Notes under the pieces: model-generated
The model's database searches: none
What the model was told of the DNA's origin: nothing
The model's input: only the letters and a program-made list of their open reading frames with translations
Part shown: positions 24,813 through 33,656 of the stretch, piece after piece
How positions within the stretch are numbered: the first letter of the stretch is position 1
Layout: each line of letters opens with the position of its first letter
Translations under genes and position numbers: made by a program
Source: Pseudomonadota bacterium
Lineage (GTDB): Bacteria > Pseudomonadota > Gammaproteobacteria > Steroidobacterales > Steroidobacteraceae
Direction: 5' to 3'
DNA length: 34,454 nt
Assembly (NCBI GenBank): GCA_023423065.1
Contig: JAFAGC010000036.1
Span: forward strand, 1-34,454

Positions 24813-26512
24813 TTTCGCGCCGGACATTCGTACAAGGTCTCGTACACGGTGTGGGTGGCGGCGCCATCCTGCTGGGCGGCGCGCGCGCCGGCTGGGCGAG
24901 CGTGCCCTCGCCCGCCGTGCTCACAGGACCCGAGTTCGATCTCACCATCGGCGAGACCCGCGTGAACTTCACCGGCGCGTCGCGCCGCGCCATCGTCGTC
25001 AATGGCCAGCTCCCCGCGCCACTGCTGCGCATGCGGCAGGGCGACACGGTGACGGTCCGCGTCACCAACAAGCTGCGCGAGACGACGTCTATCCACTGGC
25101 ATGGATTCATCCTGCCCGCGGACATGGACGGCGTGCCGGGCCTGTCGTTCGAAGGGATCGCGCCGGGCACGACGTTCACCTATCGCTTCAAGGTCAACCA
25201 GTCGGGCACGTACTGGTATCACTCGCACTCGCGTTTCCAGGAACAGGTCGGGCTCTACGGGCCCATCGTCATCGAGCGGCGCGCCGGTGAGCGGCACGCG
25301 GCCGACCGCGAATACACGCTGCTGTTCTCCGACTGGACCGACCACGATCCCGAGCGCATCTACGCGACGCTCAAGCGGCAGAGCGACTACTTCAACCGGA
25401 ACAAGCGCACGCTCGCGGATTTCGTCGAGGACGTTCGGACGCAGGGGTTCTCCAAGACCTTCGAGGATCGGCGCATGTGGGCGTCGATGCGCATGAACCC
25501 CACCGATCTGGCCGACGTCACCGGGTATGCGTACACCTATCTGCTCAACGGCGCCACGCCGGCGGGCAACTGGACCGGAATATTCAAGCCCGGCGAACGC
25601 GTGAGGCTGCGGCTCATCAACGGGTCGTCGATGAGCTTCTTCGACGTGCGGATCCCGGGCCTGAAACTCACCGTGGTCGGCACGGACGGCCAGGATGTCG
25701 AGCCGGTCACCGTGGACGAGTTGCGCGTCGGCACGGCCGAAACCTACGACGTGATCGTGACGCCGGGCGACGCGGCCTACACCATCTTCGCGCAGGCGAT
25801 GGATCGCTCGGGTTACGCGCGCGGGACGCTCGCGCCTCGACTCGGCATGAGCGCGGAGGTGCCGGCGCTCGACCAGCGTGCATTGCTCACGATGACCGAC
25901 ATGGCGATGGACCACGGCGGTCACGGCGGCATGGATCCGGCCGAGGCCGCGCGGCATGCGGCGATGGGTCACGCGCCGCCGCCGGCCGCGCCGCCCCTCG
26001 TACACGCGCCGGCCGAGTCGGGTCCGCTCGTCGACATGTTGGCGGAGGCCCCTGCTTCGCGGCTCGACGATCCCGGCGTGGGCCTGCGCGACAACGGCCG
26101 CCGCGTGCTCACGCTCGCGGATCTGCATACGCTCGGCGGACCGATCGACCGGCGCGATGCCGGCCGCGAAATCGGGCTGCATCTCACCGGCCACATGGAA
26201 CGCTTCGTCTGGTCGTTCAACGGACAGAAATTCTCGGATGCGAAGCCGCTGGATTTCAGGCACGGCGAGCGGCTGCGCATCGTGCTCGTCAACGACAGCA
26301 TGATGACGCACCCCATCCACCTGCACGGCATGTGGAGCGAGCTGGTCGACGAACACGGCGGGTTCCTCGTGCGCAAGCACACGGTGCCCGTGCAGCCGGG
26401 TCAGCGCCTCGCCTATCTCGTGACCGCGGACGCGCTGGGTAGATGGGCCTATCACTGCCACCTGCTCTACCACATGGAAGCGGGCATGTTCCGCGAAGTG
26501 GTGGTCGCGTGA
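24809..26512 (+). CDS. pcoA: Periplasmic multicopper oxidase CopA/PcoA
   Basis: 567 residues, ATG 24809. A twin-arginine signal (SRRTFVQG at 3-10, then a Gly/Ala-rich hydrophobic stretch to about residue 30) sends it folded to the periplasm. Copper-site motifs are in order: HWHG (96-99), WYHSHSRFQEQ (136 onward), C-terminal HPIHLHGMW and YHCHLLYHMEAGM, giving the type 1 and trinuclear centres. A Met/His-rich insert (MTDMAMDHGGHGGMDP, around 369-384) may bind extra Cu. It oxidises Cu(I) to the less harmful Cu(II). It is named pcoA here to avoid confusion with the ATPase copA. It ends in a GTGA overlap with the next gene. Confidence 0.93.
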
Positions 26513-27339
26513 AGTCGCCAATGCGGTTGGCGGCGGTCGCGTTGCTCGCATCCGCAAGTGTCTCCGCGCAGCACGAACAGCATCGGCCTGCCGCCGTGGA
26601 CGGCCCGACCGAGAGCGAGCGCGAACACGTTCCGCCCGATCCGCCCCAGTCGCACCTCGACCACGACATGAGTCATCGCGAGATGGTCGAGATGATGGGC
26701 ATGGACGATCGCGCACGATTCGGCATGGTGATGCTGGATCGGATCGAATGGGTCGACGCGGATGAAGGCGATGTCTTCGAATGGGAGGCCGCCGCCCGGT
26801 ACGGCGGCGACATCCACAAGATCTGGCTGGAATCCGAGGGCGCGCGGGCGGGCGGCGCTACGGAGGCGGTGCGCAACGAGCTGGCCTGGGACCGCGTGCT
26901 GAGTCGCTGGTGGAGCTCGCGTGTCGGCGTGCGCCAGGATTCCGGCAGCGGACCCACGCGCACGTGGGCCGCGTTTGGCGTCGCGGGACTGGCACCGGGC
27001 TTTTTCGAAACCGAAGTGATCGCCTATGTGGGCGAATCCGGCCGCACCGCGCTGCGCCTGGCCACCGAGGTCGACGTGCTCGTCACCCAGAAGCTGGTCC
27101 TGCAACCCCAGCTCGAGGTCGCGGCATTCGGCAAGGACGACCCCGAACGGATGATCGGCTCCGGATTGTCCGGCGCGGAACTGTCGCTGCGACTGCGTTA
27201 CGACCTCACCAACCAGTTCGCACCGTACGTCGGCGTCGGCTGGGAATGGAGCTTCGGGAACACTGCCGATCTCGCGCGCGCGGCCGGAGAGGAGACTTCC
27301 GAGTTTGCGGTGCGCGCGGGCGTGCGCGCCTGGTTCTGA
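26509..27339 (+). CDS. pcoB: Outer-membrane copper-resistance protein CopB/PcoB
   Basis: 276 residues if started at GTG 26509, which overlaps the pcoA stop as GTGA. ATG 26521 is the alternative (272 residues). The Sec signal MRLAAVALLASASVSA is cut before QHEQH. The His/Met-rich linker (HEQH, HLDHDMSHREMVEMMGMDD) is followed by the CopB beta-barrel: MLDRIEWVDADEG, YGGDIHKIWLESEG, then alternating beta strands, ending in aromatic W-F. It is thought to bind or export copper at the outer membrane with CopA/PcoA. It is the last gene of the copper operon and ends next to the nap operon, which runs towards it. Confidence 0.88.
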   Translation: MKSPMRLAAVALLASASVSAQHEQHRPAAVDGPTESEREHVPPDPPQSHLDHDMSHREMVEMMGMDDRARFGMVMLDRIEWVDADEGDVFEWEAAARYGGDIHKIWLESEGARAGGATEAVRNELAWDRVLSRWWSSRVGVRQDSGSGPTRTWAAFGVAGLAPGFFETEVIAYVGESGRTALRLATEVDVLVTQKLVLQPQLEVAAFGKDDPERMIGSGLSGAELSLRLRYDLTNQFAPYVGVGWEWSFGNTADLARAAGEETSEFAVRAGVRAWF

Positions 27340-27933
27340 CTACCCCTGCGGCACGTCCGACATGTCGGGCAGCCGGTGCGCGATGCCCTTGTGACAGTCG
27401 ATGCAGGTTTTTTCGCCCGACAACAGCCAGCGCTCGTGGATCATGGCGGCTCGTTTGCCCTGGCGCGTGAGATCCATGTAGCCGAATTCGTGGCAATTGC
27501 GGCATTCGAGCGAGTCGTTGGCCTTGAGCCGCGCCCACTCGTTCTCGGCCAGCGCGCGCCGCTCGTCCAGGAATTTCTCGCGCGTGTCGATCGTGCCGAA
27601 GACCTTGCCCCAGACTTCCTTCGACGCCTGCATCTTGCGCGCGATCTTGTTGGTCCACTTGTGCGGCACGTGGCAATCCGGGCAGGTCGCGCGCACGCCC
27701 GAGCGGTTGGTGTAGTGGATGGTCGACTTGAGCTCCTCGAACACGTTGTGTCGCATCTCGTGACAGCTCACGCAGAACTGCTCGGTGTTGGTCGCCTCGA
27801 GCGCGGTGTTGAATCCACCCCAGAAGAGCACGCCGCCGACGAAGCCACCCATCGTGAGCACGCCGAGACTCAGGTGGCGGCTCGGCCGCGACATCGTGTT
27901 CCAGAAACGCGTGATGAACGCGGGCAGTCGCAC
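27340..27933 (-). CDS. napC: NapC, tetrahaem c-type cytochrome quinol dehydrogenase
   Basis: 197 residues, GTG start at 27933, 1 bp after the napB stop. One N-terminal membrane helix (around 22-42) anchors it in the inner membrane. Four haem sites follow: C54VSCH, C84PDCH, C144RNCH and C177IDCH. That count and spacing are those of the NapC/NirT family, which takes electrons from menaquinol or ubiquinol to NapB and NapA in the periplasm. It is the last gene of the operon and its stop touches the pcoB stop at 27339 (convergent). NapG and NapH are absent, so NapC is the only quinol entry point here. Confidence 0.93.
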   Translation of the reverse strand: MRLPAFITRFWNTMSRPSRHLSLGVLTMGGFVGGVLFWGGFNTALEATNTEQFCVSCHEMRHNVFEELKSTIHYTNRSGVRATCPDCHVPHKWTNKIARKMQASKEVWGKVFGTIDTREKFLDERRALAENEWARLKANDSLECRNCHEFGYMDLTRQGKRAAMIHERWLLSGEKTCIDCHKGIAHRLPDMSDVPQG

Positions 27934-27934
27934 G

Positions 27935-28453
27935 TCAGCGCCTCTTCACCGCGTCTTCGGTCATCAGTTCGTCGACGTCGCGGAAGTCGCTCTCGACCAG
28001 CGGCCGTGCATCGGTCTGCACGACGTGGCACTGGTTGCAGAAATAGCGTCGCGGCGAAACCGATCCGAGCACCTGGCCGTCCCGATCGAGGAAATGGGTC
28101 ACGCTGACCATCGGCGCCTGGAAGTTGGCCGCGTTGGCGCGCGAGTGGCACAACATGCAGCGGTTGGAATTCTTGTCGACCTGGTAGCCGTCGATGGCGT
28201 GCGGAATCGTCGGCGGTTGATCCGGATAGGCGCGCTTGCGCTTCAGATCCGTGTTCTCCACCCGCGCCATCGGCAGCGGCGCGGCCTCCTTGTCGAGCGG
28301 AATTCCGCGGCGCAAGGCGTCGATGGACTGCGGCTCGCCCGGCGGCGGCACGGGCGCGTCCGCGGTCGGATCCTGGCCGAACAGCATCAGCGGCATGACG
28401 ACCACCGGCAGGATGGCCAGCAGCGCGAAGAATCGAACCCGCGCGCGGCTCAT
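27935..28453 (-). CDS. napB: NapB, dihaem cytochrome subunit of periplasmic nitrate reductase
   Basis: 172 residues, ATG 28453, overlapping the napA stop as ATGA. A signal peptide is present (VRFFALLAILPVVVMPLMLFG). It has two haem c sites, C99MLCH and C139NQCH, plus conserved His residues for distal ligands. The region YPDQPPTIPHAIDGYQV (76-92) is characteristic of NapB. It passes electrons from NapC to NapA. Much of a long overlapping frame further upstream on this strand is an artefact of GC-rich napA; only this 3' part is the real gene. Confidence 0.93.
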   Translation of the reverse strand: MSRARVRFFALLAILPVVVMPLMLFGQDPTADAPVPPPGEPQSIDALRRGIPLDKEAAPLPMARVENTDLKRKRAYPDQPPTIPHAIDGYQVDKNSNRCMLCHSRANAANFQAPMVSVTHFLDRDGQVLGSVSPRRYFCNQCHVVQTDARPLVESDFRDVDELMTEDAVKRR

Positions 28454-30945
28454 GCTTTCACCACTTTCACGGCGCATTTCTTGAAATCCGCCTGCTTGGA
28501 GATCGGATCGGTCGCGTCGAGCGTCACCTTGTTGATGAGCACGCTCGCGTCGAACCACGGCACGAAGATCAGGCCGCGAGGCGGGCGATCGCGGCCGCGC
28601 GTCTCGACGCGCGCGCGCACCTCGCCGCGCCGCGAGATGACTCGCGCTTCCTGGCCGCGCCTGAGGCCTCGAGCCTCGGCGTCGTTCGGATGCATGAACA
28701 CCACCGCGCTCGGGAACGCCTTGTAGAGCTCGGGAATGCGCATCGTCATCGAGCCCGAGTGCCAATGCTCGAGCACGCGGCCGGTAGATAGCCACATGTC
28801 GTACTCGGCATCCGGGGACTCGGCCGGCGGCTCGTACGGCAGCGCCCAGATGATCGCGCGGCCGTCCTTGTTGCCGTAGAAATTGAAGCCCTGGCCTTTC
28901 TTCACGTAAGGATCGTAGCCCTCGCGATATCGCCAGCGCGTCTCGCGACGGTCGACCACCGGCCAGCGAAGTCCGCGCTCCTGGTGGTACATGTCGAACG
29001 GCGCGAGGTCGTGGCCGTGACCGCGGCCGAACGACGCGTATTCCTCGAACAGTCCCTTCTGCACGTAGAAGCCGAAAGCCCTGGACTCGTGGTTCTCGAA
29101 GTCGGCGGGCAGCTCCGAGAGCGGATACCGGTTGGTGACGCCGTTGGCGAACAACACCTCGAACAGCGTCTTGCCGCGATAGCCGGGGTTGTCCGCCAGT
29201 AGTTTGTCCGGCCACACCTCGTCGGTCTTGAAGCGCTTCGAGAATTCCATGAGCTGCCACAGGTCCGAGCGCGCCTCGCCAGGCGCATCGACCATCTGGC
29301 GCCAGAACTGCGTGCGACGCTCGGCGTTGCCATAGGCGCCCTCCTTCTCCACCCACATCGCGGTCGGGAGGATCAGGTCCGCGGCCTGGGCGGTGACGGT
29401 GGGATATGCATCCGAGACGACGATGAAGTTCTCGGGCTTGCGATAACCGATCAGCGCCTCTTCGTTGATGTTGGGCCCGGCCTGCAGATTGTTGTTGACC
29501 TGCACCCAGTAGGCGTTGAGCTTGCCGTCGCGCAACATGCGGTTCTGTTCCACCGCGTGGAAACCGTTCTTGTCGTGGATCGTGCCGTGCGGCACTTTCC
29601 AGATTTCCTCGGTGTGTTTGCGGTGCTCGGGATTGGTGACGAGCATGTCCGCGGGCAGGCGGTGGCTGAACGTGCCCACCTCGCGCGCGGTGCCGCAGGC
29701 GGACGGCTGGCCGGTCAGCGAGAACGGACTGCTGCCCGGCGTCGAAATCTTTCCCGTGAGCAGGTGAATGTTGTAGACGAGATTGTTGGCCCACACGCCG
29801 CGCGTGTGCTGGTTGAAGCCCATCGTCCAGAACGACATCACCTTGATCTTGGGATCGGCGTACAACTCGGCGAGCTGCTCGAGCCAGCCGCGCTCGACAC
29901 CCGTCATCTTCGTCGTGTACTCGAGCGTGTACGGCTTCACGAAGGCCGCGAATTCCTCGAACGTCATCGGCTGCGAGCCGTTCGGATCGTTCGCGTTCCT
30001 CGCCTTGGCCTCGAGCGGGTGATCCGCCCTCAAGCCATACCCGATGTCGGTGTTGCCGCGCTTGAAGTTCGTATGCCGGTTGACGAAGTCCCGCTTCACC
30101 AGCCCCTTCGTGATGATGTAGTTCGCGATGAAGTTGAGGATGACGAGATCGGTCTGCGGCTTGAAGACGATCGGAATGTCCGCGAGCTCGAACGAGCGGT
30201 GCTCGAACACCGACAACACCGCGACGCGCACGCGCGGCGAGGACAACCTGCGATCCGTCACGCGCGTCCAGAGGATCGGATGCATCTCGGCCATGTTCGA
30301 GCCCCAGAGCACGAACGCGTCGGCTTCCTCGATGTCGTCGTAACAACCCATCGGCTCGTCCATGCCGAACGTGCGCATGAACCCGTACGCCGCCGAGGCC
30401 ATGCAGTGCCGCGCGTTGGGGTCGAGGTTGTTGGTGCGGAAGCCGGCCTTGAACAGTTTGTTGGCCGCGTACCCTTCCCAGATGGTCCACTGCCCCGAGC
30501 CGAACATGCCGACCGCGGTCGGGCCCTTCTCCCTCAACGTCTTCTTGAACTGCGCGGCCATCACGTCGAAGGCCTCGTCCCAGCTCACGGGCTCGAACTC
30601 GCCGTTCTTGTCGTACTTGCCGTTGGTCTTGCGCAGCAGCGGCTTCGTGAGGCGATCGCTGCCGTACAGCACCTTCGAGAGGAAGTAACCCTTCACGCAG
30701 TTGAGGCCACGATTGACGGGCGCATGCACGTCCCCGTGCGTCGCGACCACGCGGCCGGATCGCACCGCGACGTTCACGCCACAGCCGGTGCCGCAGAAAC
30801 GGCACGGCGCCTTCGACCACTTGAGCTCGGTGACCGCGCGGTCCGTGACGAAACCCTGGCCCTGCGCGGGTAGCGAGATGCCCGCGGCGGCCGCGGCGGT
30901 GGCGGCGGCGGTCTGCTTGATGAAATCGCGGCGTGAGTTGCTCAT
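28450..30945 (-). CDS. napA: NapA, catalytic subunit of periplasmic nitrate reductase
   Basis: 831 residues, the usual length. Tat signal SRRDFIKQ (4-11) with an Ala-rich core. One [4Fe-4S] cluster is bound by C48, C51, C55 and C83 (CRFCGTGCGVNV, NCVKGY). The molybdenum ligand is C181 in NARHCMASAA. Reduces nitrate to nitrite in the periplasm with bis-MGD cofactor. ATG 30945 overlaps the napD stop as ATGA. The C-terminal part (LSTGRVLEHWHSGSMTMR and further) is complete, so the enzyme should be active if cofactor genes are present elsewhere. Confidence 0.96.
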   Translation of the reverse strand: MSNSRRDFIKQTAAATAAAAAGISLPAQGQGFVTDRAVTELKWSKAPCRFCGTGCGVNVAVRSGRVVATHGDVHAPVNRGLNCVKGYFLSKVLYGSDRLTKPLLRKTNGKYDKNGEFEPVSWDEAFDVMAAQFKKTLREKGPTAVGMFGSGQWTIWEGYAANKLFKAGFRTNNLDPNARHCMASAAYGFMRTFGMDEPMGCYDDIEEADAFVLWGSNMAEMHPILWTRVTDRRLSSPRVRVAVLSVFEHRSFELADIPIVFKPQTDLVILNFIANYIITKGLVKRDFVNRHTNFKRGNTDIGYGLRADHPLEAKARNANDPNGSQPMTFEEFAAFVKPYTLEYTTKMTGVERGWLEQLAELYADPKIKVMSFWTMGFNQHTRGVWANNLVYNIHLLTGKISTPGSSPFSLTGQPSACGTAREVGTFSHRLPADMLVTNPEHRKHTEEIWKVPHGTIHDKNGFHAVEQNRMLRDGKLNAYWVQVNNNLQAGPNINEEALIGYRKPENFIVVSDAYPTVTAQAADLILPTAMWVEKEGAYGNAERRTQFWRQMVDAPGEARSDLWQLMEFSKRFKTDEVWPDKLLADNPGYRGKTLFEVLFANGVTNRYPLSELPADFENHESRAFGFYVQKGLFEEYASFGRGHGHDLAPFDMYHQERGLRWPVVDRRETRWRYREGYDPYVKKGQGFNFYGNKDGRAIIWALPYEPPAESPDAEYDMWLSTGRVLEHWHSGSMTMRIPELYKAFPSAVVFMHPNDAEARGLRRGQEARVISRRGEVRARVETRGRDRPPRGLIFVPWFDASVLINKVTLDATDPISKQADFKKCAVKVVKA

Positions 30946-31181
30946 GGGGCGTCGGCCTGGTGATAGACGAGGTTGACCATCAGTACTTCGGGCAGCCCTC
31001 GCAGGTCTTCCATGCGATCGGCGAGTTCGCGCTCGCCCGGGGCCTCGACCACGACGATGATCTTGCCGTCCTCGACGGCGTGGATCTCGGCGCCCTCGAT
31101 GGCCGCGATGCGTTGGGCCACATCGGTCGCGGCTTCCGCGCGCGTTCGCACGATGAAACTTGCGATGTGCAGTTCGTTCAC
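30942..31181 (-). CDS. napD: NapD, NapA maturation chaperone
   Basis: 79 residues, GTG start at 31181 within a GTGA overlap with napE. LHIASFIVRTRAE (4-16) and DGKIIVVVEAPGERELADRM (38-57) fit the small ferredoxin-like NapD fold, which binds the Tat signal of NapA until the cofactor is inserted. The frame is open much further upstream but that part is not coding. The end overlaps the napA start. Confidence 0.88.
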   Translation of the reverse strand: MNELHIASFIVRTRAEAATDVAQRIAAIEGAEIHAVEDGKIIVVVEAPGERELADRMEDLRGLPEVLMVNLVYHQADAP

Positions 31182-31354
31182 GGCGGCGGCGGTCCGGGTG
31201 GGCCGACGATCATCTGCCAGATCCAGACCAGGAAACCGTAACCCGCGACGATGACGATCGCGAGGATCGGCGCGAGGATGAAGGCGAGGAAGCCGAAGGC
31301 GCCCAATTCCGCCCTGCGTTCGGCACGCGCTGCTGCAGTTGGTTCGACCTCCAT
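31178..31354 (-). CDS. napE: NapE, small membrane protein of the nap operon
   Basis: 58 residues. ATG 31354 is chosen (MEVEPTAAARAERRAEL...), though the frame is open to 31441. A charged N-terminus precedes a single membrane helix (FLAFILAPILAIVIVAGYGF, around 27-46), and the protein ends in WQMIVGPPGPPPP, the typical NapE tail. Its role is not established. It is the first gene of napEDABC. Confidence 0.88.
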   Translation of the reverse strand: MEVEPTAAARAERRAELGAFGFLAFILAPILAIVIVAGYGFLVWIWQMIVGPPGPPPP

Positions 31355-31778
31355 GAACGGAAATATAGGCGTGTATCCGCCGGAAGGGAATGCGTATGCA
31401 AGCCTGTTCCATTCCGGTCGATCGACCGTTGGGAGTTTCACCTACGAATTGAAATTCATGAACGTCCGCCGGCGGTTCATTTCCGGCAAGCGGTCTATCT
31501 ACGAGGGCCTGCAACGGGCAGTGTTCGACTCCAACGACGAACGTGCGAACACGGTCGATGACGCAAAGCGACATCGCCGGCGGGCGTCTCGTCTGCCCGG
31601 TGGGTATCGCGGCGCTTCAGCCCGCTGAATTCGCGATCTTCAGCATCTGGCAACTCGCCGCGGGTTCGTCGCGCGACTGGCCAGAGTCATCCATCGGAAT
31701 CCGGCTTTCGTCGCAAGGTTCGAAAACTCGTTCATCGCCCCGCTAACTTGCCGTCGGTATCCTCACGGAGGCAACGAC
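31355..31778. other. Divergent regulatory region, nap operon and cytochrome P460 gene
   Basis: 424 bp between napE (minus) and the P460-type gene (plus); no convincing gene. Features seen: a perfect 14-bp palindrome CGGTCGATCGACCG (31415-31428); an FNR-like site TTGAA-ATTC-ATGAA (31449-31462, 8 of 10 consensus positions); and an inverted repeat ATGAAC-N11-GTTCAT (31458-31480) overlapping it. A possible napE promoter, TTCCCT-N17-TATATT, would give a leader of only a few bases, so I do not rely on it. Anaerobic control of nap by an FNR/Anr regulator is expected from other bacteria. Confidence 0.45.
31449..31462. promoter_or_regulatory. FNR/Anr-like binding site
   Basis: TTGAAATTCATGAA matches TTGAT-N4-ATCAA at 8 of 10 positions, centred about 100 bp upstream of the napE ATG. 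The position is reasonable for an oxygen-responsive regulator of nitrate respiration, but two mismatches and a distance longer than usual keep confidence low. It overlaps a second inverted repeat, so another factor may bind instead. Confidence 0.35.
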
Positions 31779-32402
31779 ATGAAATCGATTCAGCGACTTT
31801 GCACCCTGGCGGCCGTCCTGGCGGGCGGATGGATGGCGGCGGCCACCGCGGCGGACGATGCGTCGACACCCGCGGCGGCACAGGGACTCGGCGTCGCGCG
31901 CCTGACTGCCGACGGCAAACTGGAGAAACCCGCAGACCTCGAGCGCTGGGTGTTCCTCGGCACCTCGCTGGGGATGGGCTACAACCCCGGTTCGTTCAAC
32001 GCGGCGCGGCCCGGGCAGTTCCAGGTGGTGCTCATGGAACCGAAAGCCTACGAGCACTTTCTCGAGCACGGTAGTTATGCGCCGGGTTCCATGTTCGTGC
32101 TGAGTTTCTACGACACCGACACGCAACCGCGCTCCCTGAACCAGAAGGGATTCACGCAGGCGGACCTCACGAACTACGAGATCCATCTCATCGATCCTGC
32201 ATCCCCGGACGGCCACACTTTCTACATGTTCGATGCCGGCTCGAAGCGCGGGCAGGCGCTGCCGCCCGGCAATGGCTGCGTGAGCTGCCACAAGAATCAC
32301 GGCGCGTTCCAGGGCACGTTCGCGCAGTTCTATCCGACGTTGCGGCCGCGCGTGCCGAAGGTGCTGCTGGAGAAAGCTTCGCGAGGCGGCGACATCCGTT
32401 GA
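31779..32402 (+). CDS. Cytochrome P460-family periplasmic haem protein
   Basis: 207 residues, ATG 31779, with GGAGG about 8 bp upstream. Signal peptide (LCTLAAVLAGGWMAAATA, cut near residue 25). One haem c site C167VSCH near the C-terminus, followed by FAQFYP (181-186), the order expected for the cytochrome P460 family. P460 enzymes oxidise hydroxylamine or nitric oxide; related cytochrome c'-beta proteins bind NO. The special haem-lysine cross-link of P460 cannot be confirmed by eye, so I do not choose between enzyme and NO-binding protein. Divergent from the nap operon, which can lead to nitrogen oxides, so detoxification is a reasonable inference. The next gene starts 18 bp later. Confidence 0.85.
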   Translation: MKSIQRLCTLAAVLAGGWMAAATAADDASTPAAAQGLGVARLTADGKLEKPADLERWVFLGTSLGMGYNPGSFNAARPGQFQVVLMEPKAYEHFLEHGSYAPGSMFVLSFYDTDTQPRSLNQKGFTQADLTNYEIHLIDPASPDGHTFYMFDAGSKRGQALPPGNGCVSCHKNHGAFQGTFAQFYPTLRPRVPKVLLEKASRGGDIR

Positions 32403-32420
32403 GAGTTAGGATGCGGACCC

Positions 32421-33656
32421 ATGTCGGAGCCCTCGCACTCGCTGAGCCGGCCGCTGCCGCCTGATGTCGCCGCGGGCGAATCCGCGTTCATCCAGTTCTA
32501 CCAGAAGTACCCGGCGTTCAGCTGGCCCTGGGCCTGGCGTCGCACTGCGATCTTCGGAAGTGTGGGTGCGCTCGTGGGAGTGTCCTTCGGCATTTCACAC
32601 GGTTTGTTCGTGCACGGCGTGTGGGACGCCATCGCGGTTTCCCTCGCCTGCGCCGGCGCCAACGTGGCGCTGGTCGGAACCGGGCCGGCGCTCGGGGCGT
32701 TCGTCCGGCATCGCGGCTGGCCGCGCGCGATCACGGCCCCATTGCTGCTGTTGGCCGTGATCTGCGGGATGGCATCCGGTTGGTGGTCGGCCGAATGGGC
32801 GGACCGGTTCCACGATGCCCGCATGGCGATGCATGGTCACGGGTCGTCGAAATCTCCGGGCATCGCGGTGACCGACGTCCACTCCGGCGTGCGCTGGGCA
32901 CTCGACGTGGGTTGGGATCTCGTGATCCTGTTCGTCGCGAGCGGCGGGCTCGCGTTGCAGGCCTATCTTTCGGAGAAACGCCGCTGGGCCGAGCATTTCC
33001 GACGCCTGGAGCTGGAGAAGCTGGGCCAGCAGAAGAGCGAGGCGGATCTCAAGCTCACGGTGCTGCAGGCCCAGGTCGAACCGCATTTCCTGTTCAACAC
33101 GCTGGCCTCGGTGCGCTCGCTCGTGGCATCGGACCCGCAGCGCGCCGCGCAGACGATCGACGCTCTCGCCCAGCACCTGCGCGCGACGCTGCCGAAACTG
33201 CGCGCGGAGACCGGTCTCGCGCATTCCACGCTCGGCGAGCAGTTCGATATCTGCGCGAGTTATCTCGAACTCATGAAACTGCGGCTGGGCGATCGGTTGC
33301 AGGTGGACATACGCCTGCCGGCCGAACTTCGCGAGGCGCCCTTCCCGCCGCTGCTGCTGATCTCGCTGGTCGAGAACGCCATCAAACACGGCGTGGAACC
33401 GATGCCTGGCACGACCCGAATCACGCTCGCCGCGCGGGCGGATGGCGGGCAGCTCGAAGTCCGGGTCGAAGACGATGGCGCGGGCCTCGCGTTGGGGATG
33501 GGTGAAGGCACGGGTCTCGCCAACGTGCGGGCGCAGCTGGTGACGCATTTTGGAACAGACGCTTCGTTCGAGATCGCCGGGCGCGCGTTTGGCGGCGTGC
33601 TGACGCGCATTCTCGTGCCGCTGGAAATGCCGTTGCCGGAGGGCGTGAAGGCGTGA
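32421..33656 (+). CDS. LytS/AlgZ-type membrane histidine kinase
   Basis: 411 residues, ATG 32421. The N-terminal ~175 residues have four hydrophobic segments (around 35-55, 65-85, 100-120 and 155-175) forming a membrane sensor without a recognised domain. A coiled coil (around 188-210) leads to the His_kinase domain, with H222 in QVEPHFLFNTL, then NAIKHGVEP (N-box) and EDDGAGLALG with EGTGLANVRAQL. This architecture pairs with LytTR response regulators, and the next gene is one, overlapping by GTGA. The gap to the P460-type gene is only 18 bp, so the three genes may share a transcript. The signal sensed is unknown. Confidence 0.88.
   Translation: MSEPSHSLSRPLPPDVAAGESAFIQFYQKYPAFSWPWAWRRTAIFGSVGALVGVSFGISHGLFVHGVWDAIAVSLACAGANVALVGTGPALGAFVRHRGWPRAITAPLLLLAVICGMASGWWSAEWADRFHDARMAMHGHGSSKSPGIAVTDVHSGVRWALDVGWDLVILFVASGGLALQAYLSEKRRWAEHFRRLELEKLGQQKSEADLKLTVLQAQVEPHFLFNTLASVRSLVASDPQRAAQTIDALAQHLRATLPKLRAETGLAHSTLGEQFDICASYLELMKLRLGDRLQVDIRLPAELREAPFPPLLLISLVENAIKHGVEPMPGTTRITLAARADGGQLEVRVEDDGAGLALGMGEGTGLANVRAQLVTHFGTDASFEIAGRAFGGVLTRILVPLEMPLPEGVKA

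Noticed and set aside
28454..30820. Long minus-strand frame upstream of napB
   Set aside because: It overlaps napA in another frame and has Arg/Gly-rich shadow composition; only its last part, 28453-27935, is the real napB.
31543..31746. 67-codon frame between nap and the P460-type gene
   Set aside because: No ribosome binding site, no recognisable composition, and it lies in a region expected to be regulatory.
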